Of a stretch of 8,066 nt of DNA, positions 1 through 7,957 are shown one piece after another (positions within the stretch are counted from its first letter, which is position 1; each line of letters begins with the position of its first letter). Origin of the DNA: Malacoplasma sp. (GTDB lineage: Bacteria; Bacillota_I; Bacilli_A; Mycoplasmatales; Mycoplasmoidaceae); assembly GCA_029050415.1 (NCBI GenBank), contig JAIDMU010000030.1, positions 1 through 8,066 on the forward strand, read 5' to 3'. The notes beneath the pieces were generated by a model, which was given only the letters and a program-made list of their open reading frames with translations, ran no database searches and was not told the origin of the DNA. Position numbers and translations under genes: made by a program.

Positions 1-128
1 GTATTTTGACTAAAAAATTTTTCTCATTGATCATTTGATTCAATAAGCAAAGTTTGATTATTTATAAAGTAATCGCTCATATTTAAATAATTGTTTTTAT
101 TTTTAAACACTTCTATTTTCAATTTCAT
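1..128 (-). CDS. N-terminal part of an unidentified protein, running off the left edge
   Basis: Reading leftward from the ATG at 128-126 gives 42 codons that stay open to the window edge when TGA (26-24) is read as Trp. The protein begins MKLKIEVFKN, is hydrophilic, and has no signal peptide or recognisable motif. The frame can be extended upstream to 221, but that extension would overlap the signal peptide of the divergent lipoprotein and cross the promoter-like region, so the start at 128 is preferred. There is no clear Shine-Dalgarno site (only an AAAGA stretch about 10 bases upstream). A TATAAT on the minus strand at 165-160 would place transcription just upstream of this start. No function can be given from 42 residues, and a chance open frame remains possible. 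Confidence 0.5.
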
Positions 129-158
129 AGTTAATTTAAGTCTTTGTTTATAAATATT

Positions 159-170
159 GATTATATAATC
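159..170. promoter_or_regulatory. Perfect 12-base palindrome carrying overlapping -10 boxes for both divergent genes
   Basis: GATTATATAATC equals its own reverse complement. It contains TATAAT on the plus strand (164-169) and TATAAT on the minus strand (165-160), sharing two bases. It lies between the two divergent starts (128 and 194). A plus-strand TTGTTT at 144-149 is only 14 bases from the -10, so a classical -35 is weak, and on the minus strand the nearest candidate, TTGTTA, lies 22 bases away. This fits promoters that rely mainly on the -10 box. Inference only; such AT-rich motifs also arise by chance. Confidence 0.4.
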
Positions 171-193
171 TATAAGAATAGATTGATTAACAA

Positions 194-1552
194 ATGAGAA
201 TAAAAAAGATAAGAAAATCACTTTTGTGTCTATTTTTTGCTGTTATACCTTTTACCTTGTCAAGTTGTTCAGCTTCTTCTACAGTAATAAATGGTATAAA
301 TATTTGAGAAAAATACAACACTTTAGGAAGTTATATTACTGATTCTCCTTCTGATGGATTAAAATGAATTTCACAAAGAGCACTTTCTTTAAGAATAAGA
401 ATTAATCCAGAAACTGAGGGTGAATCGGATAAATATGAATTTGGAACAGCTTGGATTTATGCAAAAGATGATTCAAGTCCTTTTACATACTATTTAGCAA
501 CAAATATTCATGTTATTGCTAATTTAAATAAATTGAATAGTACTACTGAAAGATATCAAGAAAGTGATTGGGGTAGTTTAAAAAAATTAGAAAATTATGA
601 ATTTGTAAATTTAGATTTTAATTTTGTTACAGATAATCAAATCTCAAGCTTAATAAAAAAACCTAATGGTGAAATTAATTATTTATATGAATATCCTTCA
701 CCTAATGATAACAAAGATACTAAAGATTACAAAGATACTTATATTGCTTTATCTTTGGGAGATAAAGCTCAGCATCCTGAAATAGTTTATACTGCTACAG
801 GAAAAGATTTATTAAAAAATACTGTTGATGAAAAAAATGAATATATTAATCCTTATAGTAAAAAAATAATTGAAAATCCAGCTATTGATTTTGCAATTAT
901 CAAAGTAGATTTTAGTTCTGTTTTAGATAAGATAAACCAAAATGGTACAACAGTGAAACAATTTTTAGAAACATATGATAGCAATCCAACGACTTTTAGT
1001 AAAAGTCCAATAATTGATTATAATAGTACTTTTTATTTAGCAGGGTTTCCAGAAAATTATGAAACTTGGAAACCAAATTTAAATGTTGCTTGACTTGGCC
1101 TAAATGACATAAAATTGAATTCAGACAATAACTTTATTAGTTTAAATTATGAAAGTCAAATTAGTAAATATGCTAATTTTGACAATCCAAAAGGTCCAAT
1201 GCCTTCTGTTTCTTCATTGAGTTATGTAAAACAAGAGTCAAAAGATAATTTATTTCTATGATATAGAAATGTAGCAAATCAACTTATCATAGGTGGAGGA
1301 AGTTTAGGTGGTGGTTCATCAGGTAGCATGTTAGTTTCTGAAAAAGATAATAAATTTTATGTTGTTGGAATTTATTGGGGTGCATATGAATTTACAACAA
1401 GAAATGGAATTGATTATGCTTATGGTGGAGTTGATTTATTAAAAACTAATCCCTATTTTATTGATGTAGAGAATCGGGGAATAACTTTAAGATATAACTT
1501 TCCTGGTTATGATGTTACAAAAGCAGCTGGTATTGCAGTTAAAGAAATTTAA
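194..1552 (+). CDS. DUF31/MIP-family trypsin-like serine protease, surface lipoprotein
   Basis: The product is 452 residues. It has a lysine/arginine-rich signal peptide and a lipobox LSSC with Cys25, so it should be a lipoprotein anchored on the outer face of the membrane. The DUF31 (mycoplasma peptidase) signatures appear in order: FGTAW (83-87), YYLATNIHV with catalytic His106, PAIDFAIIKVDF with catalytic Asp232, a YLAGFPE strand, and the Gly-rich GGGSSGSM with nucleophile Ser376 in a GxSGS setting. The triad is complete, so an active enzyme is expected. The family includes the mycoplasma immunoglobulin protease MIP, but MIP-type proteins with their antibody-complex-binding modules are much longer, so IgG as substrate is not shown. 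Four Trp are TGA and four are TGG. No strong Shine-Dalgarno site precedes the ATG at 194; that start is chosen because it gives a correct signal peptide. It is probably cotranscribed with the gene six bases downstream. Confidence 0.92.
713..739 (+). repeat. Three in-frame 9-base units inside the protease gene
   Basis: AAAGATACT, AAAGATTAC and AAAGATACT follow one another and encode KDT-KDY-KDT (residues 174-182). The stretch sits in a charged, poorly conserved loop between the His106 and Asp232 parts of the protease domain. Change in copy number would keep the reading frame, so it would alter loop length and not switch the gene off. Confidence 0.6.
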
Positions 1553-1558
1553 TAACTT

Positions 1559-2290
1559 ATGAACAACAGAAAACAAAGAATTTTTGCTATTTTATTAGCA
1601 AGCGGTTATGGTACAAGATTGCAATGTAATTTGCCAAAACAATTTATTGTTATAAACAAAATACCTATCTTTTTTTATTCATTAATAACTTTTTTTAAAG
1701 TTAAAGAAATTAATACAATAGTTTTAGTTATTAATCAAAATTTTAAAAGTGATATTGAAAAATTTATTAGTAAATTCCATTTTGAAAATAAAGTAAAAAT
1801 AGTAGTTGGTGGTAATTCTAGGCATGAATCACTAGTAAACGGTTTAAATTTTTTAGTAAATAATTTAGAAATAAAACCAGATGATTTGGTTTTAACTCAT
1901 GATGCTGCAAGACCTTTTGTTTCAACAAAAATTATAAAAAATAATATTTCTAAACTTTTAAAAAATGAATGTGAAGTTACTAGTACTGGAATATTTTCTT
2001 CTGACACAATTGCATGAGTAGAATCAGAGAAAGAAATAAAAAATATTTTAGATAGAAAAAAAATATTTTTAGAACAAACACCACAAGCAGCTAAATTTAA
2101 AATCTTTAATGAAATATATTTTCAAAGAAATGAAATAAAACAAATATTAAATACTACTAATGATTTTTGTGAATTGGCTTTAATTTTAAACAAAAAAATT
2201 GGAATAGTAAATGGTAATATACTCAATTTTAAAATTACTAATAGACAAGATTTGTTTTTATTTAAAAGACTATTAAATAGTAAAAAATAA
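1559..2290 (+). CDS. ispD: IspD-type cytidylyltransferase (2-C-methyl-D-erythritol 4-phosphate cytidylyltransferase)
   Basis: This is a full-length 243-residue cytosolic nucleotidyltransferase (family norm about 230). IspD joins CTP and 2-C-methyl-D-erythritol 4-phosphate to give CDP-ME and pyrophosphate. Visible motifs: LLASGYGTRL...LPKQF with Arg20 and Lys27, the same numbers as the E. coli catalytic pair; VGGNSRHESLVNGL (83-96); HDAARPF with Asp115; SSDT with Thr150; LDR (164-166) followed by QTPQ (173-176); and FKIT with Lys225. AARP favours IspD over the related ribitol-phosphate enzyme TarI, where AVRP is usual. The family's T-D-D/E-A/S element reads TNDFC here. One Trp (153) is TGA. 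The gene starts six bases after the protease stop with only a weak AAAGAAAT ribosome site, suggesting a shared transcript. The true substrate is uncertain, because most mollicutes lack a complete MEP isoprenoid pathway. Confidence 0.87.
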
Positions 2291-2345
2291 TATTTTTAAA
2301 CATAAGTAATTTTGGTTTATTAAAATAATAATATTGCTTATAAAT

Positions 2346-2352
2346 AAAGGAG
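2346..2352 (+). promoter_or_regulatory. Strong Shine-Dalgarno site for lysS
   Basis: AAAGGAG lies nine bases before the ATG at 2362 and fixes that start. It is one of only two strong ribosome sites in the window; the other precedes the large lipoprotein. Confidence 0.85.
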
Positions 2353-2361
2353 TTTTTAAAA

Positions 2362-3831
2362 ATGGAAAGAAAGTTTAATGATCAAGAATTAATCAGAAGA
2401 GAAAAACTAAAAAATTTACAAAAAAATAATCAAGACCCTTACCAAGTTGAAAAAGTACAAAGAACAATGAATATTGGTGAGTTCAATAAAACTTTTAAAA
2501 AATTAAAAACTCATAATCATAAAAAAAATATTCGTTTAGCTGGAAGAGTTATTGCATTAAGACAAACTTTTGGAGTAATTAGAGACTTTTATGGTGATAC
2601 ACAGTTTTATGTCAATAAAAATAAAGTTAGTAAATCTATGCTTGAATATTTTAACAAAACACTAGATATAGGTGATATTGTAGAAATTTATGGAACTCCT
2701 TTTAGAACAAAAAAAGGACAACTAACTTTAGATGTAAAAAAAATAAAAATAATTTCAAAAGCATTAAAACCACTTCCAGAAAAATGACATGGTTTAGAAG
2801 ATGAAGAATTAAGAGCAAGACATCGTTATGTTGATTTAATTGTTAATAAAGATTCAATGCAAACTTTTATTGACAGAATAAGAATCATTAAAATCATTCG
2901 TAATTTTATGGATTCACAAGGCTATTTAGAAGTTGAAACACCTGTTTTACATCCAATTTTAGGTGGTGCTAATGCTAGACCTTTTGTAACTTTTCATAAC
3001 ACTTTAGAAAGGAATTTTTATTTAAGAATTGCTACAGAATTACCTTTAAAAAAATTAATAGTTGGTGGTTTTGATAAAGTTTATGAAATAGGAAGAATTT
3101 TTAGAAATGAAGGAATGGACTCAACACATAATCCAGAATTTACTAGTATGGAAGTTTATGCAGCATATGAAAATATGGAATACATGATGAATTTAACTGA
3201 AAATTTATTTAAATGTGTTGCAAAAACTTTAAAAAAACCTGTTATTAAAATTGGTGACCATGAAATTAAAATAATGCAAAAATTTAAAAAAATTCATATA
3301 GTTGATTTTATTAAACAAGAAACGGGAGTTGATTTTTGGAAAGTGAAAACCAATAAAGAAGCTCAAGATCTTGCTAAAAAACATCATATTGAATTTGAAA
3401 AACACCAATCTTCAATAGGTCATATAATTAATTTATTTTTTGAAGAATTTTGTGAATCTAAATGCATTCAACCAACTTTTGTATATGGTCATCCAATTGA
3501 TGTTTCACCACTTTCAAAAAAAGATTATAAAAATCCAGGATTTACTAAGCGTTTTGAATTATTTATTAACACAAAAGAATATGTTAATGCTTTTTCAGAA
3601 TTAAATGATCCAATTGATCAGTTTGAAAGATTTGAATCACAAGTAAAAGAAAAATCACTAGGAAATGATGAAGCTGTAGAAATGGATATTGATTTTATTG
3701 AATCATTAGAATATGGTCTTCCCCCAACAGGAGGACTAGGATTAGGGATTGACAGACTTGTTATGTTGTTTACAAATAAAACAACTATTAGAGATGTTTT
3801 GTTATTCCCACACATGAGAGAAGCTAAGTAA
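2362..3831 (+). CDS. lysS: Lysyl-tRNA synthetase, class II (LysRS)
   Basis: This is a 489-residue cytosolic enzyme that charges tRNA-Lys with lysine using ATP. The order is standard: a short N-terminal helix (1-50), an OB-fold anticodon-binding domain (about 56-130), the linker [20 protein letters not shown] (141-160), then the class II catalytic core. Motif 1 covers about 176-195 with VETPVL. Motif 2 is [15 protein letters not shown] (247-261) with Arg248 and Glu250. SELNDP lies at 412-417. Motif 3 is [10 protein letters not shown] (457-466) with Arg465. The catalytic core appears intact. The OB fold is shorter than usual between Arg67 and Gln81 and lacks the common GKasF element. Trp142 is TGA and Trp326 is TGG, so reading with code 1 would cut the protein after residue 141. 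The start is set by AAAGGAG. The next gene begins two bases after the stop. Confidence 0.96.
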
Positions 3832-3833
3832 TT

Positions 3834-4844
3834 ATGAATCTTAAACCTAAAGTTTATATTCCTAGTTTAAGTTTTAAACAAACTGTTGACTATGATTTAG
3901 AACTTAAAAAAACTATTTTTAAATGATTTGAAATTAACAACTATCAATTAATTAGTATTGATTTGCCTTTATCATCTGAAGTAAAAACTAAAATTAATTC
4001 AGATTGTGGTTTAATTAGATCAATTGATTTTGATTCAACTACAGATTATTCAATCTATGAAATAATTAACTCTTATGACAATTTAATTCGTTATATTTGT
4101 TATTATTATGAACCTGAAAATAATTTAGCTTTCTTTTTTAAATATAGTTTTATTGATAGAGATTTAGTGAATAGCAGAATATTAAAAGAATCTCTTGTTT
4201 ATCATTTTGAAGTAAACTTTAAAGAAAGTGATAGATTAGATTTTGATAATAAGAAAAACAAAATTTTAAAAGATATTTTAAAAAATTTATGAAACTGAAT
4301 TTTTAATTTTGCTAGCAATAATAAATTAACTCAGATTCAAATTTCAAAAGATTGTGATTTAGTGACATCAGAAAAAGTTAATTTTTTAAGTCCTTTAAAC
4401 AATTACAAAAATAGTTTAGAAAAATATTTAAAAGTTAAAAAAATTTCTGCTGTTTTTTATCAGGAGAAAAATTTTTTTGAAAATTTTAATAATTGTTATT
4501 TGCAAAGTTATGATGCTAATAATACAGTTTGTTTATATGTGTGATTTGATCAATTTAAAACTTATGATGAAATTATCACTTTAACTATCAGACCAAATTG
4601 GGAAATATACAAAAAACAAAATGGTATTAATGAAAATAATTTGGAAAGCTTAAAAAAAACAGAATTTTGAAATGATTTTTTAAATTTAACAAAAAAAGGT
4701 ATTAAAGGAACATCATTAGCTATAAAAATTCATATTGAAAAACTATTAATTTATTTATTAGCTAAAAAAAATGAAAAAGAAATTCCTTCTAAGTTGAATG
4801 AGTTTTGCTTGGACTCAATTTTTAAAATTAAAAGTATTAAATAA
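3834..4844 (+). CDS. Divergent asparagine synthetase A (AsnA)-like protein, probable pseudoenzyme
   Basis: This 336-residue protein contains six Trp, five of them TGA. There is no signal peptide or membrane segment, so it should be cytosolic. By eye it aligns along its whole length with E. coli AsnA (330 residues, aspartate + ammonia + ATP to asparagine). Matching landmarks are YEIINS (75-80) with FEVVHS, LVYHFEVNFK (121-130) with SVYVDQWDWE, AVF (206-208) with AVF, YVW (235-237) with LVW, ITLTIRP (248-254) with ELSSMGIRV, and AIKIHIEKLLIYLL (296-309) with GIGQSRLTMLLL. The E. coli Gln116 position is Glu126, the Arg100 region reads FIDRD, and the Gly-rich motif 3 is gone (Arg299 aligns with Lys303). 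Catalysis is therefore doubtful. It starts two bases after lysS with a weak GAGAGAAG site, so translation is probably coupled. The frame is long and uninterrupted, so the gene is maintained. The assignment rests on remembered sequence, not a search. Confidence 0.5.
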
Positions 4845-4850
4845 ATTTAG

Positions 4851-4878
4851 TTGAATTAATGTTTTTAAGTTTTAAAAT
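4851..4878 (+). promoter_or_regulatory. Weak promoter candidate ahead of the large lipoprotein gene
   Basis: TTGAAT (4851-4856) and TAAAAT (4873-4878) are spaced 16 bases apart. A transcript from here would include the stem-loop at 4942-4970 in its leader. A rival -10, TATAGT at 4985-4990, lies nearer the gene, has no good -35, and would exclude the stem-loop. In DNA this AT-rich such matches are common, so confidence is low. Confidence 0.22.
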
Positions 4879-4941
4879 AAAGTTAAGGATAAGTGTAAAA
4901 TAAAAATTCTGATTTCTATATATAAAGTTGCAATTTTAATA

Positions 4942-4970
4942 ATTTAGTGGTATTTTTTATATTACTAAAT
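4942..4970 (+). terminator. 11-bp stem-loop in the 176-base gap before the lipoprotein
   Basis: ATTTAGTGGTA (4942-4952) pairs with TATTACTAAAT (4960-4970) around a seven-base loop, including two G-U pairs in RNA. It is the strongest inverted repeat seen in the intergenic DNA. It may end the lysS transcript, but no clean U run follows: the T run is in the loop, and the sequence after the stem is CTTTAGATTATTTTT. It could instead act in the 5' leader of the lipoprotein mRNA. Confidence 0.4.
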
Positions 4971-5007
4971 CTTTAGATTATTTTTATAGTTTTTGGATTT
5001 CACAAAT

Positions 5008-5016
5008 AGAAGGAGA
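5008..5016 (+). promoter_or_regulatory. Strong Shine-Dalgarno site for the large lipoprotein
   Basis: AGAAGGAGA, with core AAGGAG at 5010-5015, lies five bases before the ATG at 5021. It sets the start that gives a proper lipoprotein signal peptide, and suggests efficient translation. Confidence 0.85.
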
Positions 5017-5020
5017 CAGT

Positions 5021-7957
5021 ATGAGAAAAAAACTAAAATTTCTTAAATTTTCATCTCTAGGAATTTTTTCTTTAAGTTTAGCAATGACTGCTGTTTCGTG
5101 TTCTGAATACAATAGTTTGCAAAGTGCTTCTAGTTCATATGATTCAGAATATCCTAGTTTTTCTAATTTATTAACTGGAACTGTTCCAACATCTTTAAAT
5201 AATTTAAATGATAATGCACCTACAGATTTTTCTTATTTTTCAGCAAATAATTATAACTTGTTACAAAATTATAATGAATTTGGAATAAATAATGACCTTA
5301 CAAAATATGAAGGAAAACAGAATGAAGTAAAAAATGATGTTTTCTATTTTGCTTATTTATTATGAAGACAAAATGCAAAATCTTTCACAATTGAAAATGT
5401 GGAAATTAAAAATTTTGAAATAAAAGATACAAATGATTTAAATGTTATTTTAGGAAAATCAAAAATTTCTTTTGACTTGAAAATAGACATATTGGGTATT
5501 CAAAATAGTGAGTTAAAAGTTTTTGATAATGTTTTTAGTTTAGAAAATAATAAAAAATATTCTTTAGAAATCTCTGTTGTTGATCAAATTTTTGAATCAT
5601 CTGTCAATACATCAGTTGATGAGTTTTTTATTGGATGAAAAGTTAATAAATCAACTTTAGTGTTTGATAATCAATCATTTATTTCTGAATTTTCACCTAC
5701 TGCTAGTTCTTTTTCGTTTGCTTTTCCATATAAAATTAAAGGTTTAACATCAAAACAAAACTATTTAGATATTTATAAAAAATATCAACCTGAGATTTTA
5801 AACATCTCTCAACAAAGTTTAAGTGATGATATTAGTGAAAAATTTAAAGAAGATTTTCAAGTTTATATGGAATATGTTGAAAATGGACTTGGGATTTTAG
5901 GTATTTTAAAAACTAATCCAACAGTTAAAGACTTAATTTTAAATTCAATTCCATATGTTGCAAAGATTATGGTTTCTGCAAAAGTAATTCCAGAAATTTT
6001 AAGTCCTTTGATTATAGCTGCTTTTGAACCAGGTAATGAAAGTAAGCCTTTTATAGATATTATTCAAGAGTACAAAGAATCAATTGTAGAGTATTTAAAT
6101 TCAGTTTTTGGTCCAGTATCTGTGGTTGCTGAAACATATTTAAATTTATTTAAACCTAATTTAGTTTCTAATAGCAATGATTTTAAAAATTTAGAAAGTG
6201 GTTTAAAATCTTTTGGTATTAGTGATGATATAAAAAATTTAATTTATGATGATGTAATTGGTGTTGATGGTAAAACACCAAAAAAATTAATTGATATTAT
6301 TTATGATAATATTGATCTTGTTTTAAAAATCATAGAAAATGATTTTGAAGCTCAGTCAAAAAAAGATACTGATTCTAGCACAACAACTACTAGTTCATCA
6401 GAAAATACTAGTTCTAGCGTTACTGAAACGACATCTTCAGAAAATGATTCTACTCAAGCAATTTTAAATATAATAAAATTAGTTTTTTCAAAAAATACAG
6501 AAACTAATCAATACAACAAGTTTTTTGACATCTTAAGTGGTGATGAAAAAACTGAATTTTATACTTCATTAGCTTCATTAATTGCTGGTACAAATAGTCA
6601 AATTGGTAATATTTTAAATTTAATTACTTCAAGTAATGAAAAATTTACAACAGAAAATGTAATTTCTTTTGTAGATGCTTTATATAACTTTTTAAAAGAT
6701 TTATTTGAAAGAAATGAAAATTATAAAAATTTTTACTCACCAAACGCTTATAAAAATGTTACTTTTTTTACAGGATTTTTAGATTTACCAAAAATTGATA
6801 AATCTAAACAGACAATTTCTTTTAATTATCAAATAAAAATGTCAATAAATAAAAAAGTTGATGCAAGTCCAATAATAGCAGCTTTTAAAAATTTATTAAG
6901 TGTTGATTCAATTTCTTCATTAATTAATATGTTCACAGGAACAGATTTAAAAAAAGTTGTTGGAAATATCCCTATTATTGGTAAGTTTGCTGAAGAAAGA
7001 ATAATTAGTGCTATTTTACAAATAATTCCTACTAATTTTTGATTAGGGGCAAATCCTGGTGAAAAATATTATAAATCAAATGCTATTACTTTTACATATT
7101 CTGCACAAAATTCTAGTTTTTGATTAAAACCTGTAAAAATTTTAGATGAATATAAATTAGGATACCAATTTGCATATAATACAAATTTAAAAATAGATGA
7201 TCCAAGTTTTACTAACTCAATAACTAGTAATTATTCTTATAAGAATAATTCAATTTCTTTAGCTAATATTAAATTGCCTTTTGGATCTGAGTGAACTTTA
7301 AGTACAGACATTAATGTTGATTTTTATTTTTATGATTTTTGATATTCTTTAATTCAAAATATTGTTTTACGTGATTATGATTTTTCAAATTTATTTATTT
7401 CTAAATCACTTAATTATGAAACAATTGCTACTACATCAACTTATAATCCAAGTTTATATATAACTGATTTAACAATTGAAAATACTTTTAAAAATATTGA
7501 TATAAATCAATTAGTTTCAACTTATTCACCAACTGATAGTAAAAATTATAAAAATATTTATAGTGATTTTGTTGCTGCTGGTTCTTTATATTCTTGAAAA
7601 GATGGAATGGGTGGTAAATCAATGTTAGGAATTAAACCAGTTATTTCTGATGAATTAAAAGAAAATTTAATAAGCAAAGTTTATAAATTTGATTCTAAGC
7701 AATTTAATAAAATTTTTAACAATTCTAATTTAAAAATAGATAATTATGTCATTCCAACTCTTAATTTCAATGCTCCACTAAAAATTTATCAAAAAGATTA
7801 TGGTGTTAATGTTGAATTTAATATGAGATTTTTATCGGTAGAATTTGTTTCTTACTTTCCTTTTGATATTTACAATTTAAGTACAAAAAATTATCAAAAT
7901 AGTGTATATTATCAATTTTCTTACATAGGCTCTGTTGATAATGCTCAAAAAAAATAA
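5021..7957 (+). CDS. Large surface lipoprotein of unknown function, possibly MOLPALP-type
   Basis: This 978-residue protein has a basic signal peptide and lipobox AVSC with Cys27, so it should be exported and lipid-anchored. After the Cys comes a Ser/Tyr/Asn-rich flexible stretch (28-110). A beta-rich segment follows (about 115-235), then a long helical, Leu/Ile-rich region (about 245-570) interrupted by a Ser/Thr-rich linker (449-477). The remainder (570-978) is beta-rich and rich in Tyr, Phe and Asn. All seven Trp are TGA, unlike the mixed use in the protease gene. I do not recognise a catalytic motif. Length, lipobox and Leu-rich helices with a beta-rich end resemble the paralogous mollicute lipoproteins called MOLPALP, but that is an impression and not a match. 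It has a strong ribosome site, lies alone behind a 176-base gap, and is followed by a hairpin. Adhesion, immune variation or lipid binding are all possible. Confidence 0.85.
6365..6451 (+). other. Ser/Thr-rich linker segment within the large lipoprotein
   Basis: Residues 449-477 consist almost wholly of Ser, Thr, Glu, Asp and Asn. At DNA level, short pieces recur (ACTAGTTC twice, TCAGAAAAT twice, TCTAGC twice), which suggests growth by slippage. Helical sequence flanks it on both sides, so it is probably a surface loop or hinge between two helical parts. Confidence 0.7.

Noticed and set aside
129..221. Upstream extension of the minus-strand frame to an ATG at 221
   Set aside because: It would overlap the signal peptide of the divergent lipoprotein and cover the promoter-like palindrome; the ATG at 128 is more plausible.
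1091..1093. Possible premature stop or frameshift in the protease, and similar TGA codons in other genes
   Set aside because: All in-frame TGA codons fall where Trp fits and the frames continue with conserved motifs, so they are sense codons under code 4.
2291..2361. Promoter or terminator between ispD and lysS
   Set aside because: TATAAA at 2339-2344 is too close to the ribosome site, and the TTATTA/TAATAA inverted repeat (2317-2331) is short and all A/T; neither stands out from background.
3618..3815. 65-codon open frame on the minus strand
   Set aside because: It lies wholly inside lysS motif 3 and adjoining sequence; the plus-strand gene explains it.
5021..7957. Large lipoprotein as the missing MIB antibody-binding partner of the protease
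   Set aside because: It is more than 3 kb away, separated by core genes, and shows no feature I could tie to MIB; length and lipobox alone are not evidence.
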